DNA of 64,000 nucleotides, from assembly GCF_030294985.1 (NCBI RefSeq), contig NZ_AP024718.1:1565001-1629000 (forward strand), written 5' to 3'. Each line of letters opens with the position of its first letter. The first letter of the stretch is position 1. Of the stretch, positions 26,011 through 35,442 are shown one piece after another. The stretch comes from Methylomarinovum tepidoasis. Lineage in GTDB: Bacteria > Pseudomonadota > Gammaproteobacteria > Methylococcales > Methylothermaceae. The notes under the pieces were generated by a model. The model made no database searches. It worked only from the letters and a program-made list of their open reading frames with translations, and was not told where the DNA came from. Both the position numbers and the translations under genes were made by a program.

Positions 26011-28628
26011 GGGCGTGTTTCCGCGGTAGTGGCCGCAAAGGCCGGAAGAACGAAGAAGGTGCACATCAGATTGAGAATCAGGCCGACGGTCAGAAGCTGA
26101 CCGATGCTGGCGATTCCCGCGTGGGAGACGAAGCCCAGGCTGGCGAAACTGAACAGGGTCGTCAGCGCGCTGAAGAATATGCCGCGGGCGGTGCTGGTGG
26201 TCAAGATCGAATCGCCCGCCGGCAGCTGGTGCATGCGGTGGATCATGTGGATGCCGTTGTCCACCCCGAGGCCGAACAGCAGGGGCAGAACGATGACGTT
26301 GGCGTAATTGAGGGGCAGTTCCAGAATCGCCATGGCGGCGCCGGTGAACAGCGCGCCCAGCCCTAACGGCAGCAGCACCAGGAAAGTATCGCGGCTGCTG
26401 CGCAAGAGAAGCAGCAGCAGCCCGCTGATGAGGGCCACGGCGCTGGCGAACGCCTGTTTGAACGAACCGATGATCACCGCCATCGATTCGATGTAGATCA
26501 CCGGTAGACCGGTGATGTCCGGATAGGCGTTACGGACTTCGCGGACGAATTCCCGCATGTTGTCGAGTACATTCATGTCCTTGGCGGGCAGGACGTCGAT
26601 GCGGTAGATGCCGGAGGGCGAGACCCAGCGACTGCGGATGTCCTCCGGCAGATCGGTGATTTCCAGGGGTGCGGCGGTCAGGCCCAGACGCAGTTTCTCC
26701 ATCACCCGCGGAAAGGTGGCCAGAATGCGGAACTGGAGTTGCCCGATCTGCCGCTGGCAGTCTGCGGCATCAAGCCGGCGGCACACACTCAAGAACCGGT
26801 CCAGGGCGGCCTGCAATCGGGCGCGGGTTTCGGGCGCCAGGGCCTTGGCGGCGGCGGGGAGGGCCAGTTCGGCCTGAAAGTTCTCCAGGTCTTCGAGGTG
26901 GGTTTGACCGCCGCGGGCGTCGAGAGGCTGCTCCAGCTGCGGTCCCAGGATCAGCGCCATTTCGTCGATGACGGCCAGTTTGGCCTCCTGATCCCCGGGG
27001 ATCAGGTCGAAGATCGACATGGCCGCTTCCACCACCGGCAATTGCTCGAAACGCTGTTCCAGGAGCCGGGTTTCGGCCGGATTTTCCGCCAAGGCGGTCA
27101 GGAACATGGGAGAGGCTTCCTTGAGCCGCAGCAGTTCCTTGAAGGTTTTGACCGATTCGCTGTTAGGGTCGCGGAGGTTGACGGGGTTGAAGTCCACGCG
27201 GATGGCGCACAGCGTTCCCAAAGCGGCGAGTGCCAGGAAAAAGGTCAGACGTTTGATTCCCCTGGCATGGCGATAGGGAAAACGGGCCAGCTCGGGGGGC
27301 AGAAACAGGGTCCGGCGCAGGCGCCAGTGGCTTACGGGTTCCAGGCGCATGAGACTGAGCAGCGCCGGCATCGCCGTCAGGGTGACGAAGGCCACGATGA
27401 ACATACTGGAGCCGGCGATGAGGCCCAGTTCCGAGATGCCCTGGTAATGGGTGGGAACGAAGGCGTAGAGCGCCAAGGCGGTGGTCAGGGCGCACAGCAG
27501 CAGCGCCGGGGAGACGCTCTTGACGCTGTGCCACAGGGCCTCTTCGTAGGTCCGGTCCTCGAGCAGGTATTCGCGGTAGCGTAGTGCCAGATGGGTGGCG
27601 TAATCGACACCCATGCCGATGTAGAGCACTGCGAAAGCGACGGAGATCATGTTGAGAGAGCCGATGGCGGCGGCGGCGAAACCCATGGAGAAGAGCAGGC
27701 CGAGCGCCAGCGTGATCAGGGTGGCCAGGGCCAGCTTCCAGGAACGGAAACTGAGCAGCAGCGCCAGACAGACCAGCGCGAGGGACACCAACCCGGCCAC
27801 TTCGGTGCCGTGGGTGATGCTCAGCATCTCCTCGTACTCCAGCACCGGTTCGCCGGTCATCCGTACGGTGACGGCAATACCGTCGAGGGTGCGGACTTGG
27901 GCGATGGCTCTGCGGATGGTTTCGATCGCTTTTTCCGCCGGCAGCATGCGCTCGAAGTCGAGCACGGGGGAGACGACCACGAAGTGCAGGGTATGGCCGA
28001 TCTCCCGCTTGGGCTGGAACAGCAGATCGCTCCAGGACAGCAGGTAAGGACGGTCTTCCAGTTGGGCTTCGATGGCGGTGGCGAGACGGCCGGCGACAGG
28101 GTCCAGTTTCACCGGCATCTCCGTTTGGTGTTGCAGTGCCTTCACCAGCAGGCGCAGCAGGCTGCCCAGACTGAAGTCCTCATAGAGCCGGGCGATGAAG
28201 GGCTGGGCCCGGGCCAGGTCGTTGGCCAGCCGCTCCAGCTCGGGGGTGTCCAGATAGAGTAGTCCGTAGCGGTCGAAAAAGGGGTGGGCGGTGGGCAGAT
28301 AGACCGAGGCGATCGTATCCGTGTGCGGCGCCAGCAGTTCCTTGAGCCGGCGCGCGGCGGCCTCGCTGACCTCGGGGACCGGGGATTCCACCATCAGCAG
28401 GATGGCGCGCTTGTCCTGGGGAAACAGCCGTTCCAGCTCGAAGCGTTTCTGCATGAAGGACAGTTCCGGATCGAGCATCTTGTCGGTATCGGTGTTCACC
28501 TCCAGGTGGGTGGCGGCGTAGAAGCCGCTCAGGGCCGCGGCCAGAAACAGCAGCGCCAGCGTCCACAGCGGATGGCGCTGGGAGCAGCGGGCGATGGAGA
28601 GAACGCGATCGAGGAGGATATGAGTCAT
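26007..28628 (-). CDS. hpnN: RND-family hopanoid transporter HpnN
   Basis: An 873-residue inner-membrane protein of the MMPL/RND type. After the first helix (LWTLALLFLAAALSGFYAAT) comes the conserved periplasmic VNTDTDKMLDPEL, then a first block of helices containing GMGVDYATHLALRY and a second with FGLGVDNGIHMIHRMHQ, the duplicated RND motifs. HpnN carries hopanoids to the outer membrane. Start at 28628 gives an ATGA overlap with hpnG; a longer open frame to 28883 lies antisense-like inside hpnG and is rejected. It ends with an ATGA overlap with hpnO. Confidence 0.9.
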   Translation of the reverse strand: MTHILLDRVLSIARCSQRHPLWTLALLFLAAALSGFYAATHLEVNTDTDKMLDPELSFMQKRFELERLFPQDKRAILLMVESPVPEVSEAAARRLKELLAPHTDTIASVYLPTAHPFFDRYGLLYLDTPELERLANDLARAQPFIARLYEDFSLGSLLRLLVKALQHQTEMPVKLDPVAGRLATAIEAQLEDRPYLLSWSDLLFQPKREIGHTLHFVVVSPVLDFERMLPAEKAIETIRRAIAQVRTLDGIAVTVRMTGEPVLEYEEMLSITHGTEVAGLVSLALVCLALLLSFRSWKLALATLITLALGLLFSMGFAAAAIGSLNMISVAFAVLYIGMGVDYATHLALRYREYLLEDRTYEEALWHSVKSVSPALLLCALTTALALYAFVPTHYQGISELGLIAGSSMFIVAFVTLTAMPALLSLMRLEPVSHWRLRRTLFLPPELARFPYRHARGIKRLTFFLALAALGTLCAIRVDFNPVNLRDPNSESVKTFKELLRLKEASPMFLTALAENPAETRLLEQRFEQLPVVEAAMSIFDLIPGDQEAKLAVIDEMALILGPQLEQPLDARGGQTHLEDLENFQAELALPAAAKALAPETRARLQAALDRFLSVCRRLDAADCQRQIGQLQFRILATFPRVMEKLRLGLTAAPLEITDLPEDIRSRWVSPSGIYRIDVLPAKDMNVLDNMREFVREVRNAYPDITGLPVIYIESMAVIIGSFKQAFASAVALISGLLLLLLRSSRDTFLVLLPLGLGALFTGAAMAILELPLNYANVIVLPLLFGLGVDNGIHMIHRMHQLPAGDSILTTSTARGIFFSALTTLFSFASLGFVSHAGIASIGQLLTVGLILNLMCTFFVLPAFAATTAETRP

Positions 28629-29329
28629 GGCCGGCAGAAATGCTGGGGACGCAGGGTAGCCGCGGCCTGTTGCAGCCGCCGGCGGGCGGCGCCGAACTGG
28701 CGGCCCAGGCGGAGCAGCGTCGGTATTTGACCGGGCTGGCCCAACAGGGCGGCGAGCAGGCGCCGGAGGTCGATTCGGCCGCAGGCGTCGGTGGCGGCGG
28801 TGGCGGCGGCGGGAATGGCCGTGTCGGCGGTGTCGGCCACGGCGCGGACGGCGGCAAAGGGAAGATTCTGTTTGGCGGCCCAAGCGGCCAGGAAGGCGCT
28901 TTCCATATCGGCGGCAGCGGCCCTGCTGCGGTCGGCCAGGGTGTGTTTGGCCGCGCCGGTCACCAGGGCGGTTGCGGTGCCTGCCAACGGCCCGGTGTCG
29001 GGCGCAAGATCGCTCAAGGTGCAGGCCAAACGCCGATGCCAGGCGGGATCGGCGCCGGTCCGCTCCCCGTGGGGAAGGACGAATTCCGCCGGCAACAGCA
29101 GGCGGCCGGCTTCGACGTCGGGCCGCAGGGCTGCCGCACAGCCCCAGTTGAGTAGGGCGGTGGCGCCGGCCCGGTGGAGCTGGGTAGCGCCTTCCAACGC
29201 GCGCTCGTGGCCCATGCCGGTGACGATGAGCCGCGCTCCCGTCGCCAAATCAATCGCCCGTCCCAGGGGGACGGGCGAGCGTGTCAGGGTGCGGGCCTCG
29301 ATCGGCAGGGCGACGATGATGCCTAGCAC
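28625..29329 (-). CDS. hpnG: Hopanoid nucleoside phosphorylase HpnG
   Basis: Member of the purine nucleoside phosphorylase/MTA-SAH nucleosidase superfamily that removes adenine from adenosylhopane, giving phosphoribosyl/ribosylhopane. Conserved pieces: MLGIIVALPIEARTL at the N-terminus, ALLNWGCAAALRPDVEAGRLLLP, and AAADMESAFLAAWAAKQNLPFAAVRAVADTA where the Met-Glu pair contacts ribose. 234 residues. It overlaps shc by 7 bp and hpnN by 4 bp, so the whole arm is translationally coupled. Confidence 0.88.
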   Translation of the reverse strand: MLGIIVALPIEARTLTRSPVPLGRAIDLATGARLIVTGMGHERALEGATQLHRAGATALLNWGCAAALRPDVEAGRLLLPAEFVLPHGERTGADPAWHRRLACTLSDLAPDTGPLAGTATALVTGAAKHTLADRSRAAAADMESAFLAAWAAKQNLPFAAVRAVADTADTAIPAAATAATDACGRIDLRRLLAALLGQPGQIPTLLRLGRQFGAARRRLQQAAATLRPQHFCRP

Positions 29330-31284
29330 CTGCCCGCGGTTTCGTTACGGTAGCGGGCCAAGGCCCACAGTGGGAAGAAACGATCGTAACCGTAATACTT
29401 CAGGTAGAACACCCGCGGGAAGCCGGGGGCGTTGAAGTACTCGTCGCGCCAGAGGCCGTTTTCCTGCTGGTTACGCAGCAGAAATTCGATTCCGCGGCGG
29501 ACCGCCTCGGTGTCCGTCTCGCCGGCGGCCATCAACGCCAACAAGGCCCAAGCCGTGTGGCAAGCCATGCTGGTGTGGAAGCGGCCCCGGATGGCAGGAT
29601 CGTTGCGGTCCTCGTAGCTGTCGTTGCTCTCGCCCCAGCCGCCGTCTTGACGCTGGACCGACTTGAGCCAGGCGACCGCCTTGCGGATGCGGGGATCGTC
29701 CTTGGGGATGCCGCATTCCTCGATCCCCATCAGGACCGACCAGGTGCCGTAGATGTAGTTGGTGCCCCAACGGCCGAACCAGCTGCCGTCATCCTCCTGC
29801 TCGTTCCAAAGGAACGCCAGGCACTTGTCGCGTACCTGGGCGAAATAGGGAACCTCGTCGGCCAGCTCCGCCAGCAGCATGACGCAGCGGGCGCTGACGT
29901 CGGCCTCCGGTGGGTCGAGGAGGGCGCCGTGGTCTGCGAAGGGGATGTGATTGAGATAGTAGTAAGTATTGTCCGGGTCGAAGGCCCCGTAACCGCCGTT
30001 TTTCGACTGCATGCCGGCGATCCAGCGGGCCGCTCGCCAGGCCGCCTCCCGGTGGTGGGGCCGGTCGCTTTTCAGCAGCGCGTGGGCGACCACGGCGGTG
30101 TCGTCCACGTCCGGATAGTAGGCGTTGTTGAATTGGAAGGCCCAGCCGCCGCCTTCCAGATGCGGGCGGCGCACGCGCCAGTCGCCCGGTTCGTCCCGCA
30201 GCTGTTTGCCGACCAGCCAGTCCAAGGCCTTGTCGATGGCTTCACGGGTCGGTTCGTGGTCCTCGCCCTCCGCGACTTCCTGCAGGGCCTGGATCGCCAG
30301 ACCGGTATCCCAGACCGGAGACAGACACGGTTGACAGTAGGATTCGTGATCGCGGTGGATCAGCAGTTTCTGCAGGGCCTTCTTGGCGGTCTGGCGGCGC
30401 GGATCCTCCGGCGGGATGCCCATGGCGTCCATGGCCTCGTAAAGATTGACCATCGCCGGAAAGATGCCGCCGAGGCCGTCCTCGCCGTTGGCCCGTTCCA
30501 GGCTCCAGGCCAGAGCTTTTTCCAAGGCCCGCTGGCGGATGCGGAAGGGGATGAAGGGCTCCAGTCTCAGGCCGATGCGTTCCAACACCAGGATGAATTT
30601 GCCGATGGGCGTTTTGACGTGGGAGAAGTAACCTTTCTCCTGCTCCGGCGGGGTGACGAACAGCTCACGGATGTGAACGTTTTTGGGATTTCTGGCCTCG
30701 ACTTTCAGGGAGCAGAGAATGAACAGCGGCACCATCACGGTGCGCGACCAGTAGGAAACCTTGTCCAGGTGGAACGGGAACCACTTGGGGAACAGCATGA
30801 TCTCCACCGGGATGAAGGGCACTCCCCGCCAGGGGATCTGCCGGAACATGGCCAGCATGATGCGGGTGAAGACGTTGGCCTTGGCGGCTCCCCCTTGCGA
30901 GAGAATGAAGTCGCGCGCTTTGCGCATGTGGGGGGCGTCGGGGGAGTCGCCGGCCAGCTTGAGGGCGTAATAGGCCTTGACCGAACAGCTGATGTCGCCA
31001 CGGCCGCCGGTGTAAAGGGGCCAGCTGCCGTCAGCCTGCTGGCGGGCACGGATGTAGTTGGCCAGTCTGGCCTGCAGGATCTCGTCCACCTCGTCCATGT
31101 GGTGCATCATCAGGATGTACTCGGACGGGATGGTGCAATCGGCTTCGAACTCGTACAGCCAGTACCCTTCCGGATGCTGGTCGGCAATCAGGGCGTCGCG
31201 GGCCCGGGTGATCGCCTGATCCAGCAGGTCCCGGGCAGTGTCAAGCGCGGCTTGGCGTTGTTGTAATGCGGAGAGCTGGGTCAT
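29323..31284 (-). CDS. shc: Squalene-hopene cyclase
   Basis: Membrane-associated terpene cyclase turning squalene into hopene/diplopterol. The catalytic acid motif DVDDTA lies near residue 392. Several QW repeats are visible (for example QADGSWPLYTGGRGD, QSKNGGYGAFD, QEDDGSWFGRWGTNYIYGTW, QRQDGGWGES, QQENGLWRD). The product is 653 residues from ATG 31284, preceded by AGAGG; an in-frame ATG at 31338 adds 18 weakly fitting residues. The start lies within the last 44 bp of the squalene synthase gene, an unusually long overlap. Confidence 0.96.
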   Translation of the reverse strand: MTQLSALQQRQAALDTARDLLDQAITRARDALIADQHPEGYWLYEFEADCTIPSEYILMMHHMDEVDEILQARLANYIRARQQADGSWPLYTGGRGDISCSVKAYYALKLAGDSPDAPHMRKARDFILSQGGAAKANVFTRIMLAMFRQIPWRGVPFIPVEIMLFPKWFPFHLDKVSYWSRTVMVPLFILCSLKVEARNPKNVHIRELFVTPPEQEKGYFSHVKTPIGKFILVLERIGLRLEPFIPFRIRQRALEKALAWSLERANGEDGLGGIFPAMVNLYEAMDAMGIPPEDPRRQTAKKALQKLLIHRDHESYCQPCLSPVWDTGLAIQALQEVAEGEDHEPTREAIDKALDWLVGKQLRDEPGDWRVRRPHLEGGGWAFQFNNAYYPDVDDTAVVAHALLKSDRPHHREAAWRAARWIAGMQSKNGGYGAFDPDNTYYYLNHIPFADHGALLDPPEADVSARCVMLLAELADEVPYFAQVRDKCLAFLWNEQEDDGSWFGRWGTNYIYGTWSVLMGIEECGIPKDDPRIRKAVAWLKSVQRQDGGWGESNDSYEDRNDPAIRGRFHTSMACHTAWALLALMAAGETDTEAVRRGIEFLLRNQQENGLWRDEYFNAPGFPRVFYLKYYGYDRFFPLWALARYRNETAGRC

Positions 31285-32413
31285 GGATTGGGCCTCTGTT
31301 ATGGGTATGATCGGGTTTGGGATGGGCGCCGATGGCACTTAGATCGAGCCATTCGGCCTTTGCCGGCCCCGGTAGCCCACGGCTGGCGAGGGCGAACAGG
31401 GCGCGCAGAAAGTCGTCGTGGCGGTGGCAGACGCGGGTGGTGACGATGGTGGCCTTGACGCTGCGGCGCGAGATCTTGACCTCGTCCCCGTGGCGGTAAT
31501 AGGGATGCGCATTGATCCTGCGCAGGGTCAGCACCGCCATTCCCAAGGCCCACAGGCAGAAATCCCGCAAACCGGTTTCGTATTCCGGAATCAGCAGGGT
31601 GTATTCCAGGGCGTTGCGCAGATGGCCGTGGGCGATGGCGATGAGATCCCGCAGTCCGGCGGCGAAGCGGGGATCGTTGTGGCCGGGCCTGAGTTTGTCC
31701 AGGGAAAAGCAGTGGCGCTGAAAGATATCTCGGGGCAGCCAGCAAACCCCACGTTCCAGATCGGTCCAGACGTCCTTGAGGATGTTGGTCATCTGCAGCC
31801 CCTGACCGAAGGAAACCGCCAGCGGCATCATTTCGTCGCGGTGCTGGGCGATGTACTGGGAATAGTTGCAGAACACCCGGGTCAGCATCTCGCCCACGAC
31901 ACCGGCCACGTAGTAACAGTAGCGGTTCATGTCCTGTAGGGTCGGCAGGCCGCGGCTCAAATCGCGATCCTGGAAGTCGGCCATACCGTGTCCCATGATG
32001 TCCACGCAGGTGGCAAGCGCTTCGCGGTCGTCCCGGGAAAAACCGTGGGTGATGGCGATGACCCGGGGGATGACCCGAATCAGCTCGTGTTCGGCCGGCG
32101 GTGTCTGCTCGGAGAGCTGGGCGGCGAACGCCTGGGCGAAGGATTCGGCGTCGGCCCGCCCCTGGACCACGGCGACGAAACGTTCGCAGAATCGGCGCTT
32201 GGCGTCACGGTCGAGCAGGGGTTCGTCCTCGATGGTATCGACGATGCGGCACAACAAGTAGCCATTGGCGACCACTTGGTGGACCGGCTCGGGAAGCTGG
32301 GGGATCGTCAGGGCGAAGGTGCGAGAAACCCCTTCGAGCAAATGGGCCTGAAAGGCCGCGTCATTCAACGCGTTCAAGTCCCTGGCGACGCTGGCTGCAG
32401 CGCTTCCATTCAT
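31241..32413 (-). CDS. Squalene synthase (eukaryote-like single-enzyme type)
   Basis: Couples two farnesyl diphosphates to squalene. 390 residues with both aspartate motifs, DTIED (59-63) and DVWTD (214-218), and MNRYCYYVAGVVGEML, a segment typical of eukaryotic-type squalene synthases (YCxYVAGxVG). It is longer than HpnC or HpnD (about 280), and neither those nor the oxidoreductase HpnE are nearby, so this single enzyme probably does the whole reaction, as known for Methylococcus. ATG 32413 was taken; a GTG at 32419 is equally possible. First gene of the leftward hopanoid arm, with its own promoter upstream. Confidence 0.9.
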   Translation of the reverse strand: MNGSAAASVARDLNALNDAAFQAHLLEGVSRTFALTIPQLPEPVHQVVANGYLLCRIVDTIEDEPLLDRDAKRRFCERFVAVVQGRADAESFAQAFAAQLSEQTPPAEHELIRVIPRVIAITHGFSRDDREALATCVDIMGHGMADFQDRDLSRGLPTLQDMNRYCYYVAGVVGEMLTRVFCNYSQYIAQHRDEMMPLAVSFGQGLQMTNILKDVWTDLERGVCWLPRDIFQRHCFSLDKLRPGHNDPRFAAGLRDLIAIAHGHLRNALEYTLLIPEYETGLRDFCLWALGMAVLTLRRINAHPYYRHGDEVKISRRSVKATIVTTRVCHRHDDFLRALFALASRGLPGPAKAEWLDLSAIGAHPKPDHTHNRGPIHDPALRITTTPSRA

Positions 32414-32472
32414 CGACACGAATCAATTTCCCCCTTGAGGATGCCGCGACGGGCAAGCTGATGGAACAGCTT

Positions 32473-32500
32473 ATTCTAGATGTTTTGCCCGGACGGTCAA
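32473..32500 (-). promoter_or_regulatory. Promoter of the leftward hopanoid operon
   Basis: On the minus strand TTGACC (32500-32495), 16-nt spacer, TAGAAT (32478-32473), close to consensus at both boxes. It lies in the 282-bp divergent spacer before hpnH. Confidence 0.7.
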
Positions 32501-32506
32501 GGGATG

Positions 32507-32534
32507 TTGTTTTTTCGCCTAAAGCCGCTAAACT
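32507..32534 (+). promoter_or_regulatory. Possible promoter of hpnH-hpnB
   Basis: TTGTTT (32507-32512), 16-nt spacer, TAAACT (32529-32534), back-to-back with the leftward promoter; it leaves a leader of about 155 nt before hpnH in which I see no recognised regulatory element. Confidence 0.45.
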
Positions 32535-32695
32535 AGGCCGCCAAGGTTTCCATCGACCTGACAGGCTTTTCCTGTGGCGCAGATGCAACAGGCCGGATCT
32601 GCCCCGGCGCTTGATTCTGCGGCCCAAACAGAGCTAAACAGTAGGAAATTGCCGCGCGGGTCAGCCGCCGAAGAATACCAAAACGGAGAGAGAAA

Positions 32696-33790
32696 ATGGG
32701 CATCCCATTGAAACAACAAGCCGCCGTCGCCCGCTATCTGGTCACGCAGAAACTCAAGGGGGTGAAGCGCTACCCGCTGGTGTTGATGCTCGAACCGCTG
32801 TTCCAGTGCAACCTGGCCTGCGCCGGTTGCGGCAAGATCGATCACCCCGATGAAATCCTCAAGCGCCGCCTGTCGGTGGAGGAGTGCCTGGAGGCGGTGG
32901 ATGAGTGCGGCGCCCCCATCGTGTCCATTCCCGGTGGTGAGCCGCTGCTTCACAAGGAGATGCCCCAGATCGTCGAGGGCATCGTCGCCCGCAAAAAATT
33001 CGTCTATCTGTGCACCAACGCTCTCCTGCTCAAGAAGCGGATGAAGGATTACACCCCGTCGCCCTATCTGACCTTCTCGGTGCACCTCGACGGGTTGAAG
33101 GAACGCCACGACGCTTCCGTCTGTCAGGAAGGGGTGTTCGAGCGTGCCGTCGACGCCATCCAGGAGGCGCTGGCGCGCGGCTTCCGGGTCACGGTCAACT
33201 GTACCCTGTTCCAGGGTGAGTCGGCCGAGGAGATCGCCGAGTTCCTCGATTTCTGCAACGATCTTGGAATCGAGGCGGTGACCATCTCTCCGGGGTTCCA
33301 GTACGAAAAGGCGCCGCGCCAGGACGTCTTCATCCGCAATTCCGAAACCAAGGAACTGTTCCGGCGGTTGTTCCGCATCGGCAAGGAAAAGAAGGCCAAG
33401 TGGCGGTTGAACCACTCCTCCTTCTATCTCGATTTTCTCGCCGGCAACCGCGCCTACAGCTGTACCCCGTGGGGTAATCCCACCCGCAACGTGTTCGGCT
33501 GGCAGAAACCGTGCTATTTCCTCGCCGACGAAGGTTACGCCAAGACCTTCAAGGAGCTGATGGAAACCACGCCCTGGGACAAGTACGGCACTTCCAGGAA
33601 TCCCAAGTGCGCCAACTGCATGGCCCACTGCGGTTACGAGCCCACGGCGGTGGAAGACGCCATGGCCCATCCCCTGCAGGCGGCCTGGGTGGCGCTGATG
33701 GGGCCGCGCACCGAAGGCCCGATGGTGCCGGACCCGGAAATGGCCCGCAAGGCCAAGGAGGCCGACTCCCTGGCCGAAGCGGTCGAATAA
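32696..33790 (+). CDS. hpnH: Adenosylhopane synthase HpnH (radical SAM)
   Basis: Radical SAM enzyme that joins a 5'-deoxyadenosyl group to hopene, the first step of side-chain extension. The iron-sulfur motif CNLACAGC (Cys38, Cys42, Cys45) is followed by VSIPGGEPLLH and a C-terminal cysteine-rich SPASM-like region (PKCANCMAHCGYEP). 364 residues, typical for HpnH. Ribosome-binding site GGAGAGAG. First gene of the rightward hopanoid arm, 18 bp before hpnB. Confidence 0.96.
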   Translation: MGIPLKQQAAVARYLVTQKLKGVKRYPLVLMLEPLFQCNLACAGCGKIDHPDEILKRRLSVEECLEAVDECGAPIVSIPGGEPLLHKEMPQIVEGIVARKKFVYLCTNALLLKKRMKDYTPSPYLTFSVHLDGLKERHDASVCQEGVFERAVDAIQEALARGFRVTVNCTLFQGESAEEIAEFLDFCNDLGIEAVTISPGFQYEKAPRQDVFIRNSETKELFRRLFRIGKEKKAKWRLNHSSFYLDFLAGNRAYSCTPWGNPTRNVFGWQKPCYFLADEGYAKTFKELMETTPWDKYGTSRNPKCANCMAHCGYEPTAVEDAMAHPLQAAWVALMGPRTEGPMVPDPEMARKAKEADSLAEAVE

Positions 33791-33808
33791 TTCCGGCTGA
33801 TTTCGGCG

Positions 33809-34915
33809 ATGCCTTGGTTCGAGGGCGCCGCAGCTTTGGCTGCGGCGCTTTGGATTGTAGTGCTGCTGCTTCCCTGGCAGTCGTGGCGCAACCGGGAGGT
33901 GCTGGAACCGCAGCCGGGGGAGGCGGCCGATACGGCTGGTCTGACGGTGCTCATTCCCGCCCGCAACGAAGCTGCAGTCATCGCCCGAACGCTGGCGGCG
34001 CTGGCGGATCAGGCCCCGGGCCTTCGGGTCGTGGTGGTGGACGACGGCTCCGACGACGGCACCGCCGAGGTTGCCCGCGGGGTGGCGGGACTGCGTTTGA
34101 CCGTGGTGCCAGGCGCGCCTTTGCCATCGGGATGGAGCGGCAAGCTCTGGGCCTTGGAGCAGGGCCTGCGGCGCATCGAAACCCCGGACGTGTTGCTGCT
34201 CGACGCCGATATCGAACTCAAGCCCGGCATGCTGGCGGCGTTGCTGGCCAAACAGGCGGAAGGCTGGGATCTGGTCTCCATCATGGCTCTGCTGCGCACC
34301 CGGTCCCGATGGGAAAAGCTGCTGATGCCGGCGTTCGTCTATTTTTTCAAGTTCATCTATCCCTTCGCCCTGGCCAGTTCCCCCCGGGTTTCCTGGGTCG
34401 CCGCCGCCGCCGGCGGCTGCATTCTGGTCCGTACCGAAGCCCTGCGGCGCTGTGGCGCTTTCGCCAGTCTTCGGGACGCCCTCATCGACGACTGCACCCT
34501 GGCGACCCGGGTCAAGGCGCTGGGCTACCGCACCTGGATCGGCCTGTCCCACGGCGTGGTCAGCCAGCGGTCTTACGACGATCTGGAGACGATCTGGAAC
34601 ATGGTGGCGCGTACTGCTTATACCCAGTTGGGTTATTCGCCGCTGTTACTGGGAATTTGCACCCTGATGCTGGGGTGGATGTTCCTGGTGCCGGTATTGG
34701 CGGCCACCGTTCCTGAAACCCGCCTGTGGGGGATGGCGGCCTGGGGGGCGATGACGCTTTCCTTTCTGCCTACGGTGCGTTTCTACCGGCTGTCACTCCT
34801 GTGGGCGTTGCCGCTACCGGCGATCGCTTCGCTCTATCTGGCGATGACCTGGAGCTCCGCCTGGCGCTATTGGCATGGCATCCGCAGCCGCTGGAAGGGG
34901 CGGGTGTACGATTAG
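33809..34915 (+). CDS. hpnB: Hopanoid-associated glycosyltransferase HpnB
   Basis: Family 2 glycosyltransferase with an N-terminal membrane helix and C-terminal helices (about residues 290-360). LTVLIPARNEAAVI opens the GT-A fold; VVVVDDGSDDGTAEV and LLLDADIEL supply the nucleotide-sugar and metal-binding aspartates; ALIDDCTLATRVKALGY is the acceptor-side motif. HpnB is present in many hopanoid operons. Its exact sugar and acceptor are not clear from sequence. Its stop overlaps the convergent apt stop by 4 bp. Confidence 0.9.
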   Translation: MPWFEGAAALAAALWIVVLLLPWQSWRNREVLEPQPGEAADTAGLTVLIPARNEAAVIARTLAALADQAPGLRVVVVDDGSDDGTAEVARGVAGLRLTVVPGAPLPSGWSGKLWALEQGLRRIETPDVLLLDADIELKPGMLAALLAKQAEGWDLVSIMALLRTRSRWEKLLMPAFVYFFKFIYPFALASSPRVSWVAAAAGGCILVRTEALRRCGAFASLRDALIDDCTLATRVKALGYRTWIGLSHGVVSQRSYDDLETIWNMVARTAYTQLGYSPLLLGICTLMLGWMFLVPVLAATVPETRLWGMAAWGAMTLSFLPTVRFYRLSLLWALPLPAIASLYLAMTWSSAWRYWHGIRSRWKGRVYD

Positions 34916-35442
34916 AAGTGTAAGAGGCTATGGACCGGATAAGGCGCCAGCTGCGTCCGGCCGCCTAGTTCATCCAGCTCGATGACAAAGGCGAGGGCGT
35001 GCACTTCGGCGCCCAGCCGTTCTACCAGCTCGCAGCTGGCCTTGGCGGTGCCGCCGGTGGCGAGCAGATCGTCCACCAGCAGCACCCGGTCGCCGGGGCC
35101 GCAGGCGTCGATGTGGGCCTCCAGCGTGTTTTCCCCGTATTCCAGGGCGTAGGAGACGCTCTGGACGTCGTAGGGGAGCTTGCCCGGTTTGCGCAGGGGG
35201 ATGAAGCCGACCCCCAGTTCCCAGGCCGCCAGGCTACCGAAGATGAATCCCCGTGCCTCCATACCGGCCACCGCGGTGATCGGGGCGCCGACGAAGGGGT
35301 GGATGAGGTGGTGGAGCGCCAGGCGCAGGGTCGCCGAATCGCGCACCAGCGGTGTGATGTCCTTGAACAGAATCCCGGGTTTGGGAAAGTCGGGGATGTC
35401 GCGGATTTTTTCCCGCAGCCGGGTCTGCCAGTCCGGGGTCAT
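34912..35442 (-). CDS. apt: Adenine phosphoribosyltransferase
   Basis: Salvages adenine to AMP with PRPP. The PRPP-binding loop [18 protein letters not shown] is near residue 118, and [17 protein letters not shown] and [11 protein letters not shown] are typical Apt motifs. 176 residues. ATG 35442 overlaps the dxs stop (ATGA). Location beside the hopanoid genes is suggestive because HpnG releases adenine from adenosylhopane, which Apt could recycle; that link is inference. Confidence 0.95.
   Translation of the reverse strand: MTPDWQTRLREKIRDIPDFPKPGILFKDITPLVRDSATLRLALHHLIHPFVGAPITAVAGMEARGFIFGSLAAWELGVGFIPLRKPGKLPYDVQSVSYALEYGENTLEAHIDACGPGDRVLLVDDLLATGGTAKASCELVERLGAEVHALAFVIELDELGGRTQLAPYPVHSLLHF

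Noticed and set aside
26007-28883. HpnN extended to 958 residues
   Set aside because: The extra 85 residues are Arg/Pro-rich and lie inside hpnG; the internal ATG at 28628 overlaps the hpnG stop and precedes the first membrane helix.
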